Below, piece by piece: positions 25,140 through 36,602 of a stretch of DNA of 64,000 nt (positions are counted from its first letter, which is position 1; the number at the start of each line of letters is the position of its first letter). The DNA comes from Prunus persica (taxonomy: Eukaryota > Streptophyta > Magnoliopsida > Rosales > Rosaceae), in assembly GCF_000346465.2 (NCBI RefSeq), contig NC_034011.1, forward strand, positions 15,119,489-15,183,488, read 5' to 3'. The notes below the pieces were generated by a model. That model had not been told where the DNA came from. It saw only the letters and a list, made by a program, of their open reading frames with translations, and did no database searches. Both the position numbers and the translations under genes were made by a program.

Positions 25140-25700
25140 AAGAAGAAGGACTTTGCGCGACGAAACATATATTTCGTCGCGCAAAATACCGTCGCGAAAA
25201 ACCATTTTTCCGTCTCACAAAACGTGTTTTTCCGTCGCGCAAAAACTTGCCGACAAAAAAACTTTTGCTCGACGCAAGAAATTTTCGTCGCAAAAACATT
25301 CGTCTCGCAAAAACAAAATTCCGTCACGTAATATTACGTTTCGTCGCGCAAGAATCTACCGACATCTGCTTTACGAGACGAAATCTAATTCGTCGCGCAA
25401 ACAAAAATATCCCCCTCCATTATTTTGGCGCCTAACCTTTACACGACGAAGTTTCAGATCGTCGCGCTAGGTTTTCTTACGCGACGATTGCTCTCACCGC
25501 GCAAGTGTTTGGCGCCAAAATAAAACCCGGGTGTTTTTTCGCTCACTTTGTGCGACGAAAGAGTATATCTGTCGCGCTAAGAGAGTTTGCGCTTCGAAAA
25601 TTTTGGTTGCGCAAGTTTTCACTTTTTTGCGCGACGAAACTTTTTTTCCGTCGCTTTATTGCATTTTGCGCAACGAATTTTGATTCGTCGCGCAAATAGA
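25140..25700. repeat. CACTA right subterminal array
   Basis: Repeats of GCGCGACGAA and its complement mirror the array at 17010-17640. Short frames on both strands rich in Arg, Lys, Ser and Phe are repeat artefacts. Confidence 0.9.
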
Positions 25701-25717
25701 AAAACGTAGTAGTATAT

Positions 25718-26615
25718 GTTTCAATTAAGATCACATTTCTGTTGCATTTTTTGCTACCTACACAAGATTGTTATCGAAAACATAAGTTTTTGCAACCTAG
25801 GTTGATACTTAATAGACTTGAACTGAACCCCATAAGCATCCTACTTTCTTATTTAACATCAGCAAAGCATATTCTTCCGCTGAACAAATTCAGTTGATTT
25901 AAAATCATTTTGTTCGTCAGTATTGCCTCTCATACCAGTGCAATGGGTTATGCAACTTTGCATAAATAACATCAAAGGCTTCAATAACCAAAGCACTTAC
26001 AAATTTACACGGAGAGCATTAGCCTCACCATTACATGGAAAAATTATCTAAAGAAGAAAAACAATACTTAGAAAGTGATTTGTTGCCAGGTGAGAAAAAT
26101 TGTTCCTTCCTCTGTCTGCATTAACCATCTTGTTGAAGGATTGAGGTGTTAACTAAATCAGCAACCTAGAATGAATGTGGGGTAGAGATAGCAACATAAA
26201 CATTAATTGTCATTATCCAACATGGGTCAAGTCTGGTGGAAAAGGACATTGACTTGCAAACCAGTGATCTCAAGTTCGAACTCCCATGCCACTTTGACAG
26301 TGTGTGTGAGAAAACCACCATCCACCTTCCTAACTTAAGCAAAAAACAAGAAAAAATTTCGTTACATAAAATATTTAAAATAAAAAATAGTCACGACTTT
26401 TTAAAGAGGAAGAAATCTTCCCTACACTGGTGTACCTGTTCTCTTTGTTGGTAACCACCACTCTCATTCTCTCTCACTGGTATCTTAATCTCCTCTCTGG
26501 TTAATACCTTTAAGGACAAAATAGCCATATAAAATAAGTAATAAATGCAAATTGGGCCTCGTTTCAGTAAGTGTAATACAAGGGTTTTTCCCAGCATTTT
26601 TAGCATGGATCATTT
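25718..26615. other. Intergenic region between the CACTA element and the NBS-LRR gene
   Basis: The start continues the former 3' flank of the kinase pseudogene. The remainder is AT-rich and has no recognisable coding sequence. It must contain the 3' UTR and polyadenylation region of the minus-strand NBS-LRR gene ending at 26616. Confidence 0.55.
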
Positions 26616-28477
26616 CTATATAGACCCCAAAATATTTTTAGTGAGAGTTGGTGTTGACAGTACAACATACCTTTGCTTCAAGACAGATGCATTCTCTGCA
26701 GGAACTGTGCGTAGAACCCCGAGATCAATTTTTATTTTCAGTCTTGGATTGCATTCAATGTAAACCAATTCCGCCACTGCCAGGGATGGGCACTTTAAAG
26801 TATAAGCTTCAGTGCACACACGCTTGAAGTTTGGTAGATTACGAAGCATGATGGAATTCACTAAAGGAAGTTCCATTTCCTCTGCATGTTCTGCTTCTGT
26901 CTCTGCAACAATTTCTTCCATCATCCAACAGTCTATAACTTTTATCTGCTCTAGGCTGATAAGAAGTTTAACTATGGAAGGTGAAAACAAATATCTCATT
27001 TGCGCACAACCATGTACTTCTAGCCATCTCAAGTTCCGAAAGCCGTCGATTTGTTGTGAACCCATTTCCCAAATGTCAATTAACATTGGCAAAGCTTTTA
27101 ATACCAATCGTTTGATCTTGGTAAATTTGTGTGCATAATTGCTTTCTTTAGGTTGGAATATCACTTGCAGTGACTCGCAGTCTTCCATTTCAAGACATTC
27201 TAGATTATCACTGTCATCTGACTCATTAATAGTTGTCGACGGTGTAACCTGAAAATTAAAATGGCCCACTAATCAACAAAAAATCAAAATAATAGGAACT
27301 AAGTAAGAGAAAAAGAATAGGTGGCTTCATGAATAAGCATTTCATCATCTAAAGTTCAAACATTTTATTCGGGAAACATTTTAGGCAATTCATCATCTAA
27401 AGTACCAATAGAAACTCTATTTGTGCCCATGCCCATTGGCCCTTTTTCAGTACTTACCAGATCTTTGAGCATATTTACACCCGCAAAGTCGCGCAGATGT
27501 ACATATACATATTGATATGGAAAGTATATATTACCAACAATAGGTTAGTCATTTAAATGCTTACCTCTTTTTTGGAAGTGTGTTCACTGGACCAGAATGG
27601 TGGGGAAACTGATGGTTGTGGAATATTCTTTTTTTGTGAAGTGCGTTCACTAGGACCTGCATCCAACTTTTGGATTTGTGGAATATTCTTTCTTTGTTTT
27701 TGTTTTCGTGGAATCAATGAACCCAATGTCTCCAATTTGGGACATCTTCTCAGGTGCATTACTCTTGTGGATGGCCATACAAAAGTATTATCAGCATCGT
27801 CGCTAAATGTCTTGGGACCATCACTGAGGCTCACAAGGCTTGACAGGTCTTGTAGTCTAAGACTCAATTTGGGAAACAAGATCCTTGTGGACCCTATCTC
27901 TTCTTTATACTGACGTGCGACTATGGTTTTCATAGTCCTGCAATAGGAGATTTTTAATTCTTCAAGACCCACAAGTTGCCTGGCCACTGAGTAGGAGAAC
28001 AGGTATTGCAAGCTGTCACAACTTAGGACTGTTAAAAACCTTAAATTTTCAAAGCACCGGATTCGACATGGAACGTTCTTCCACAAGTGTGCAAGCAGAG
28101 TTACATTTGCAAGGGACACTTTTCGTAGTTGAGTGAAGGAGACCGGAATTTCTTCAGTGTTCCCCTGAACCATCTGGCCCTCTAGATCAAATAGCACTTC
28201 TATTTTTGATGACAGCTTCACTTCTAGTTCTTCTAGATTTTTTAACCAGGAAATGCAATTTGGTGGAAGTAGTATTTTTGATTTCTTAGAAGAGGACCCG
28301 CCAGCTTCATTTCCTTGATTTGACGACCAAGTCTCTGCCATCTTTGCCAAATGGGAGGAGTTGATCAGCATATTATTATTCGTAAGTCAACCAAATATGT
28401 AATAATGGATGAACTCTCAGAGGAAAAAACAAATTTGACACACATTTAATTATCAAAAAGAAAATAAACAATTACTC

Positions 28478-28524
<47 letters not shown>

Positions 28525-31224
28525 TACCTCAGGTTTTGAGCTACATGGCTGGTTGGCTATGTAGAAACTAACCAGGTTTGATACACCATACAGATTGAGC
28601 TCCGTTAAATTAGGAAAAGCAACCTTGGAAGATGCATCAATCTCATCTTCCAACCCCTCATTTGAGACAATTTCTTGCATTTTGTCGCATAGATAAACAA
28701 CTAAGGACTGGAGTTGTACCAAGTTTCTTGCTATAGACACTGGAAAGGCATATCTTAACTCAGAACAACAACTGATCTGAAGGGATATTAGGTTGCCAAA
28801 AGATTGATTTTGAAGCTGCCCATGACATATTGCTAGTAAATCCGATATCCCGTTTAGCTCAAGTGACTTCAACTGAAGGAAGGCAGTCTCACCCGTTTGA
28901 TCACTTAGAAGAGACTCTGTGCCGTGCTTACTATTTTGAATCGATAAAGCTTCCAAGCCTTCAAAACTTACTTGGTCATTGAGGACACAGTTCAGATTTT
29001 TAGTTTCTCTGAAGTACAAAGCTCTAGAGTACTTCAACAGAAATCTAATATCTCCATTTTGCATGAACTCCTTTGCATCACCAGCAAGCTTAACAGTATT
29101 TTTAAATCCGTAATCCAGGGGTTGTGGCATAGGAAAAGTATTAGCCTTGCATATAGATATATGAAATCTTGTTGTTTCCTTTTCCAAGAGCACTTCATCT
29201 TCCGGCAACAACTTGAAATCCGGTATATCTATGGCTAAAACTGTCAAATTTTTAGAGGGTAGAGACATCACCTCAGCTAGGCTTGCCATCCGGATCTCAC
29301 CTTCTTTGCTTTGATCGACTTCCTCTGCAGGCTCCCATTTATTAAAGCTGCGTGTCATGTACAGCTCTTCTAGTTTACTTAATCCGGATAGGATACCATG
29401 AGGAATTTCCTTTAGATAAGAACAATCTGTCGTATCTAACAACCTTAATTGTTGAAGATCTGCAAGTTCTCTCGGTAACACTTTGATGTTGGAACGCGCA
29501 AAACTGAGGATCTCGAGATTCTCCAATTTCCCAACACTAGATATGTCTCCCAGTGTACAATCATCTAGAGACAAGGTCCGAAGGTGTCTTAGCAGCACTC
29601 TAATTGATGTTGAACCTGTATGTATGAAAGATAATACCTGGAGCTTCATCCCTTTCAACATGCTTTCCAGGGCAGATTCTGAAACTTCGCTATTTTTTAG
29701 TTGTAGAAGTTTAAGTTCTTGATACCCCAAACCTGTCACAATGGGGTCGTCAATATGAACATCATTCAGTGAAACTGTTGTGTACTGTTTGTATGGAGGA
29801 TTTATTTGCCAACTTCTATATCCAGCTTGATCTTGTACCATAAAAACATCCATATCTTGGGAAGCAATTGATATGGCAACGCCATGAACTACGCCATGCA
29901 TTTTGGTACAGCCTTCCTTGCTGCTACCTAGCAGCAAAAACCTCCTTTTTAGTTTGACAACTAAAAAATGTACTCGCATTCTTGCTGCCTCCACTGAATC
30001 AAACCTGTCAGAAATTATTCCTTGGCCCCACGCATATCTAACCAAATAATCAATTGGAATATCGTAACCTTGTGGAAATAAACAACATAGTAAAAAGCAT
30101 GACTTGAGTTCATCGTTCTCCAATCGTTCATAACTGAGTTTTATACTAGAATAATAAGCTTGGGGAGGAATTTCATGCGCTTTTAGTTGCTGAAGGGCAT
30201 TAGCCCATTCATACTTACTCTTATTATTTTGTAGCGCTTTCGCAATAGTTACGACACTATACGGTAAACCTCCACATTCATTTGTTAGCGCTTTTGCAAT
30301 ACCACATAAATCAGGATCAGCATCCAAGGGTTCACCTATTGTCTCCTGGAATAGCTCCCATGCTTCTTCTGCAGTTAACATCGGCAGGGTAAAGTTCTTT
30401 TGACTCCCCATCTCATAGCACACATCCAAATTCGATGATGTCACCAAAACTTTGCAACCTTTATGTGAAGGTCCAAACGGAAGTCCTATTGCCTCAAAAT
30501 CAAGTACTGACCATACATCATCTAATACGATGAGGATCCTTTCACTTAGGATTAGTTCTCTTCCCTTTTCAGTTTCTAGGTCAATTGTAAGACCTAGTTT
30601 ATCTGCAATTTCAGCTTGTATTTTTCTAATGTTTGGGTTTGGGGACACAACTATCATCACAACCTCATCAAACATCTTTCCTTGTACTATTTTAATGATT
30701 TCTTCTGCCATTAGGGTTTTACCCACACCGTCCATCCCGCAAATCCCAACCATTGTTATTTTTTCATTCTTCAAAGCCTCCAAGACATGATTCATGACTG
30801 TTATTCTGGATTTAGGGCCTCTAACGCCTGCTGTTAATGTTGGCAGTATCGTCTGTAGAGCTGCTGGATGGGCTACATTTTGGATCTGTGGAGCTCCTGG
30901 ATGGGCTACATTTTGGAATTTTCCTTCTTCAAGGAGATGAACAACATGTTGTTTAATCTTCTGCGCTTGCCTACTCAAACTCAGCCAATACAAGCATCGT
31001 CTTCTCCTGTTGACTTCATCTTCAAAACGCGAGACTTTGCCGATCATCACGTCCACCGTGCGTAGCCAAATCAAAACATCATAGTTGATCACTTCCCCTT
31101 CCCTTTCGGCTTCATTGACCAACCTCTGCAACGCATCTCTCTTCACAATTAATTTTGTAAGCTCATCTTTAAGATCTTCTATGTTAGGATCACAGTAGGT
31201 CAAACAACCACTCTGTGTCCCCAT
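26616..31224 (-). CDS. CC-NBS-LRR disease resistance protein (At4g27190/RPS2-like class)
   Basis: Three exons on the minus strand: 31224-28528, about 28341-27565, and 27248-26616, giving roughly 1,360 residues. The ATG at 31224 is chosen because the frame extends three codons upstream only through GTG. Exon 1 holds a coiled-coil N-terminus, the NB-ARC domain (P-loop GMDGVGKT at about 163-170, kinase-2 LIVLDDVW at about 231-238, GLPYS where GLPLA is usual, at about 320) and the start of the LRRs. Exons 2 and 3 carry more LRRs of the type LEELKISYCRTMKTIV and LEQIKVIDCWMMEEIV. The ARC2 motif reads MHG rather than MHD (about 442-444). The donor at 28527 and the acceptor of exon 3 (27249) are clear; the exon 2 acceptor is less certain. 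No stops or shifts were seen. Role: intracellular effector recognition, inferred from the family. Confidence 0.9.
28483..28514. repeat. (AT)n microsatellite in the first intron of the NBS-LRR gene
   Basis: Sixteen AT units lie just inside the donor of intron 1. They would be translated as a Tyr-Ile repeat if the intron were not removed, which supports the splice site at 28527. Confidence 0.93.
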
Positions 31225-32595
31225 CAGCGCCACTAACTACCTTCCCAACTTCGGATATAGATGAATTAACAATATCTTTTTTGTTTTAGAATTGTCACCC
31301 ACTTCCTTCATTATTATTTTTTTGGGTCAGATTTTTCTTTCTTTTTGTTGGGGAAAGGAAAAACTCAAAGGCAATTGGAATAAATGCTCCTCTCTATGTA
31401 TTTGTACAGTAATTTGAAGGCTTCTCCCGATATAAAAATCCACGGAGCTGTCAAACAAAAATAAATAATTAAAATAAAAATTGAAAGATTGTTACCAAGG
31501 AAAAAACCAGGTGCTATAATGAAATTTGGCTGATGTCTAAGGGTTGCATATTGTTGTCCAAACAATCCCAAATAACTCACTTAGGTACACAATTAAAACA
31601 AATGTATAAATAATTATTCGTCCTTCCTACAAATCACAATATTTGTAGGAAGAGAGGCTAAGGGTCGACCTAGTCTACTGGATAGAGTATAAATAACCAG
31701 AGACTTAAAAATATCGAGCTACATGATCTTCACCTTGAATTCATATTATTGACTGGTCTCAAAGTCTAATAGAGCTATTTGAGGATTGTTGGCAAACGCG
31801 ACATGATGGGTGAGAGGGTTTGATATTGCCTGGACCTAGGGTATAATATTAAAATTAGTAACTTTGATTTTTCAAACTAATTTTTTTCTTACCAGCATGT
31901 TGCGCAGCCCATCCCCTTATATTTCTATAAATAAAATTCAATTTTTTTTAAGTAAAACTAATGACTAAGGTCCAACGAAGCAAGATACCGAATCAGTCTT
32001 AATCAAGGGCGGAACTAAGCCTTAATGACTACGGTGGGATGTAGCCTAAGGAGAGTTTTGGGGATTAAAAAAATCAAACCTATATATTTGACTTGTTTTA
32101 AACATAGCCAATATGTATTAACCTATTACTGGTCCAGAAAAGTCCAATTCTTTATGAGTTTAGGTACAAGACATCAATAAAAATACATATTAAAATAGGT
32201 ACACTTTCAATTATGTTATCCAACATATTTTTCATTTTATAATATGTGCTTTTTGGTTTTAATTATTAATATGTATTTGTTTTATGTTAAACCTTATTGG
32301 AAATTAGCATTTAGCCATGCACTCGAGGTCCTAGGTCCGATTCCCCCCCTCAACAAATATAGCTTGTATAAAAAGAAAAAAAAGCGTATTGAAAATTAAT
32401 CAATGAAATTATGAACTACCGTAATTGATATGATTTAATACATATTTTTATTTCTAGAAAGACTATAGAAACTTGAAGTAAAAACAAAAAATATCATTAG
32501 ATTGTAAGGTAATAACTTTAGCTAGCCCACCCGTTGAAGAGAGAGAAAGACATAATTTTTTAAATTTTTATTGAAGTTTTACTTGCCCAAATTGC
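31225..32595. other. AT-rich intergenic region 5' of the NBS-LRR gene
   Basis: No gene was found. The promoter of the minus-strand NBS-LRR gene should lie just above 31224. A segment near 31998-32050 (GGGCGGAACTAAGCC) resembles the end of another small hAT-type repeat, but no partner terminus was located. Confidence 0.5.
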
Positions 32596-33900
32596 AACAG
32601 CGACAGGGACGGAGCCAGGATTCAAACTTTCGGGGGCCCAAAAAATTAATATGTACCAAACATCTAGAGCAAGAAGAGAAAAAATATAGATTGCACAAGA
32701 AAAATTAACATGTATTAAACTTATATTTTGAAATACGTTAAGCTCTGTAGCCATTTTAATTATTGTTATATCAACTTTTTTTTTAACCTATTTGGTCAGT
32801 TATGATAAAAATTAAGATTTGCCAACTAAATCTATCCAAGTATAGCTATTTATTTTTATTTATTATACTAAAGAAATCAGTATTTACTAAAACCCAATAG
32901 AGAACGATATAAAAATCAGCAAAGAATAGCCAATATAACTTCACATTATTACTCAAAATGAATTTATTACGGGGGCCATTTGTTGAGGCCCAAAATATCC
33001 AAGGTTGGGTCCAAATATATTTCTAGCCCAGTACGACACCTAACTTCGGAAGAAACCCAACTTAGGTACACAAGAGTTCGTCGTATGCACTTGCACATGT
33101 GCCACGCCAAGCAAATAAGCAACACACCACACTACAAGCTTAAGTGGGCCCAATCTACGCGAATGCCTGGAGCTTGCTGAGCGGGTTGTGAAAGGATGGT
33201 TACGAGTTTTCATGAGGCCCATTGATGAGTCGAGAAATGGAAGTTTTGGGCTGCTTGCGAGCCCTGAAACTAAAGCCCATTTCTTAAGCCCAAATATGTG
33301 GGTAAGCATAAAGGAGATTTCTTGAGCCCAAATATGTGGGTAAGCATAAAGGAGAGAAAATAGCCTAATACTTTAGGAAAAATAGCCTAATACTCTAGAA
33401 AATTAGCCAATTCCCTTAATGGGTTAACCCATCACCTTAGAAAGGAAGAAGCAACCAAGAAAAATATCTAATAGTCTCCAGCACATGGCTGGAGACAAAA
33501 CAACGACAAAAGCCAAAGGTTATCTATGTATGCATGCTGCTGGGAATCTCCAGCACATGGCCAAAGACAAACCCCAACACAAGCCATCCAAAAAATCAAA
33601 GGATACTTGAGCAAAACACCATTTAGACCAGCGCCATTACCCACTCTTTTCTCCTACCAGCTTTTGCCATGAAATAAGGGAGGAAAGAATGTGAGGTAGT
33701 AGCCAAAAATAGGAGTTTAACACTGAAGCAGCTGCAAAAAGGCCTTAGAGCTCTCAAAAATCTTATCTGTGTGTGTTTGGACAGAGGAAGATTTCACGAA
33801 AGAGGTTGAATCAAAGGAAGAGAAAAGAAATGGAGGAGAAGATTTAGCAAAATTGGAGAGAACCAACTAGGGTTCCTTGGGAAGGAGTAGCTTCCAGCGA

Positions 33901-33910
33901 CTATAAAAGG
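33901..33910 (+). promoter_or_regulatory. Possible TATA box of the solo LTR
   Basis: CTATAAAAGG lies about 920 bp into the LTR and about 590 bp before its end, a plausible place for the U3/R boundary. It is followed by a C-rich stretch and a long CT microsatellite. Promoter activity is inferred from position only. Confidence 0.45.
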
Positions 33911-34204
33911 AGGCACCTCCTACCCATTAAACACCACACCCTTCACCACTAGCTACAAGCCACATCCAGAGAGCAAGCTTCATATCTTATCTCTGAAACC
34001 TCTGCAATTTCGAGCCCCATTCCTCCATCTCCTCTCATTTTCTCTTATGGCAAGCCATTCCAGAGTCTGACCAAGCTTTTGTCAGGTTGTCGGAAACTAC
34101 TCAACACACTTATTGTTATCCCCCCCATCTCTCTCTCTTCAACGAATCCTTTTATAATATCTTCCCTCTTGCCTTAAAACCTCTGTTTCTCATAGGAAAT
34201 CACA

Positions 34205-34206
<2 letters not shown>

Positions 34207-34244
<38 letters not shown>
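34207..34244 (+). repeat. (CT)n microsatellite
   Basis: About nineteen CT units lie within the solo LTR, downstream of the TATA-like sequence. Confidence 0.95.
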
Positions 34245-34246
<2 letters not shown>

Positions 34247-34884
34247 GCTAAACTCATGAATGTTCAGCTTCCATGCCACAAGCTTCTCATGCCAAGCCAA
34301 GAATTTATCTGTAAGCGACTGTTAGTTTCATTTGTGAAGAAGACCAAGGTGTTTCCTAAGGCTCAGCTACCCTTTTGAAACCCTCTTGGGGACTGATCCT
34401 TGAACTCAGACTCAAGGGGCAATTTTATATATTTGGCTCTTTACAGCAACCCAGGTCCATCAGTAGCTACCGGAACGAAAAAGCCCCTACACCATTAACT
34501 TCAAACATGCAAAATCCTTTTAATATTTTACAATACATTGCCTTGATAGGTGAAAACTTAGAAAACATTGGAGGGGCCAGGGCACCTCTGGCCTAAAGGT
34601 GGCTCCGCTCCTGAACAGCGAGATGGTGACATAGAGACAGAGAATGGGGAGGTGTTGTGGGGAAGAGGGTAGGTGCTATGGGGAAGATGGTGGCTACGGG
34701 GAAGAGGATGAGAGTGCTAAGGTTTTTTTTCTTCTTTAATGTGTTTATTTATTTATTTAAATTGTTATTTTGTTTTATTCTTTGGTTATTTTATTTGTTT
34801 TCTTAATTTATTGCTTATGCGGAGTCCACGTCAGTTAAAAATAGGTCCCACAAATGCCACATTAGCATTTAATGATTTTATTAA

Positions 34885-35851
34885 GAGTGCTGCTAAACAA
34901 ACCCTAAAATTAACTGAGTACACCATATTACCAAACTATTTATTAAATTACTAATTTACCCTAATATGAAATAACCAAAAGGAATATATTGAATTGTGAA
35001 ATAAATATAATTTTAATAAGTACACCCTACTCACCATATTCAACTCTAATCAAACATAGAGAAGTTTTCATATTACTTGGTGCCCACGAACAACGCTGCG
35101 AGTACTGACGAAGGCGCAAGGAGGTGTCGTTGAATGGTGTATAGCAGATAGGAAGGGATAGATAGCAATGATTCTAATCCAGCTAACTTACTTGCCACAG
35201 TATCAATCTTCGATGAGTGACTAGAAGAATTTTCCCTTTGTAGAGTAAAAAGCGATCTTCATAAACATATGATAAGGCAAACTTCCCACGTACTTTAAAC
35301 AAATCAACCTGGAGGAAAAATGAACTTGATTCTGTTAGCTGCAATATAGCTTTCATGACAAAAGAAAAAGAATTAATTTTAGTCACTGAATACAAGTAGA
35401 TTATAACCAAACAAGACATCAAGCTAGTTATCAACCATCAAATAATCATACAAAAGTAGGTTTACTTTATTTAAGGTTGAAGAAGATGAGAAAGTAAGGA
35501 ATATTAAATAAATTGCAGACATTGAGATTTCTACCGGCTTCTCTAATAACATCACCAAAGTCTTCTATGCCCTTGCTTTCCTGTCAAAGTAAAAAATTTA
35601 AATAAATTGTAGACATTGAGATTCATGAGTGTAGAAATTGCAACAAGTAAGAGCTGGAAAAGTATAACACTCATAAAAAGAAGGATTGATGTTAGGGTGT
35701 TGTGTAATAGAGTGTATTAGGGTGTATCAAGGGTATTTTTGGTAGTTAAATAAGGTGTACTTAGTTAATTTTACATTTTGATTAAAATATTAGGGTGTAA
35801 TCAGATCATAAGGTGTACTCAGTTAATTTTAGGGTTCATTTAGCAGCACTC
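34885..35851. mobile_element. Mutator-type non-autonomous element (Pack-MULE), TSD TTTTATTAA
   Basis: Termini of about 40 bp start GAGTGCTGCTAAA on both sides (34885 rightwards and 35851 leftwards). They include CCCTAAAATTAACTGAGTAC on each arm and differ at only a few positions. TTTTATTAA at 34876-34884 and 35852-35860 is an exact 9-bp duplication, as expected for Mutator. Length 967 bp. No transposase is encoded. The interior carries a piece of a host gene on the minus strand. Confidence 0.92.
35183..35590 (-). pseudogene. Captured VPS13-like gene fragment inside the Mutator element
   Basis: On the minus strand, residues AILQLTESSSFF, QVDLFKVRGKFAL and ILLVTHRRLIL follow what I recall of the conserved C-terminal part of plant VPS13 lipid-transfer proteins. 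The reading stops at an intact donor-like CAA|GTAAGT, so the fragment came from genomic DNA with introns rather than from a cDNA. An upstream piece near 35570-35590 reads GIEDFGDVIREA after a CAG acceptor and may be another exon of the same gene. No start codon or complete domain is present. The parent-gene call is from memory of the family and was not checked by search. Confidence 0.6.
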
Positions 35852-35860
35852 TTTTATTAA

Positions 35861-36602
35861 TAGTTCGGCTAACGGTGGGGTGAAATGTAAATTCTCAATG
35901 AGTTTGAGTATATAACTGTAAATGTCCTTAAAAATGAATATGAACTTGAAAATGACCCTTGTTCTAGACATAATACCTACCTATCTATTCACTGATCATG
36001 TATCACATATGTAGGTAATTTATCTATTTTGCATGTATCACCATATATTTCCAACGGACAATGACCTAACCAATACTTTTCAGGCAAAAGATTAATTTTT
36101 ATCAGGTATATTATTATCATTGTTTGTTTAGCTATATTATTATTATTTATGTGTATTATTATTTATGTATATTAGGTGTTTACTTTTGTTTGAAACGTTA
36201 ATTATTGAATAGGTTTCCAAATTTAAAGGAATTAAATTTAAATGATAAAAATAAGGGATTTGACAAGTAGTTAAGGTAGATGGCATAGTCTATGAATACG
36301 TTATATTACTAGGACAACTATAACTTATATTAAAATTTGGGCTTTTCATATAAATGTTAAAAAATTGGTAGGTTTATGTCTAGAGATAAGAGTTTATTTA
36401 TTTATTTAATACAAGGATAGTCTAAATTAGAGGGTGAGAGTTACACACAATTAATGTCATAGGGTTTGAGCCTGAAATTTGTGATCTACAAGTCAAGGTC
36501 CTTTTTCACTGACCTAGACCCTCCATTGGCTAGATTAGAGTTTCAAGAGACTATCTCTTAACATATAACTAATACTGAAGTGTGAGAGAGTTTCAACGTC
36601 GA
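35861..36602. other. AT-rich intergenic region
   Basis: No gene, RNA gene or clear repeat was recognised between the Mutator element and the direct duplication. Confidence 0.5.

Larger units (their letters stand above)
16998..25714 (-). mobile_element. Full-length CACTA (En/Spm) element, TSD TAT, genes on the minus strand
   Basis: Left end CACTACTACATTTT at 16998. Right end reads AACGTAGTAGTA to 25714, whose reverse complement TACTACTACGTT matches except for the outermost base (C changed to T). TAT at 16995-16997 and 25715-25717 is the 3-bp target duplication. Length 8717 bp. Subterminal arrays of TTTGCGCGACGAA and its complement fill about 0.6 kb at each end. The interior has the two genes expected in a plant CACTA element: a transposase (20770-24359) and a Transposase_24-type gene (17836-19690). 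Both carry stops, so this copy is probably not autonomous now. It lies just beyond the stop codon of the kinase pseudogene. Confidence 0.93.
32981..34491 (+). mobile_element. Solo LTR, 1511 bp, TSD CCATT
   Basis: It begins TGTTGAGGCCC at 32981 and ends GCCCCTACA at 34491, with CCATT duplicated at 32976-32980 and 34492-34496. No internal retroelement sequence flanks it. A second, truncated member of the family begins at 47141 and shares TGTTGAG(G/A)CCCAAAA, ACAAGCTTAAGTG, GCTTGCTGAG and GGCTGGAGACAAAAC. A frame of 66 residues and another of 89 on the opposite strand fall in this LTR and show no known domain. Confidence 0.92.
32604..34613. mobile_element. Small hAT element, TSD AACAGCGA, carrying a nested solo LTR
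   Basis: Left terminus CAGGGACGGAGCCAGG at 32604; right terminus GGTGGCTCCGCTCCTG to 34613 (reverse complement CAGGAGCGGAGCCACC). AACAGCGA at 32596-32603 and 34614-34621 is an exact 8-bp target duplication, the hallmark of hAT insertion. Without the LTR at 32981-34491 the element is about 0.49 kb, AT-rich, and encodes nothing. Confidence 0.93.
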
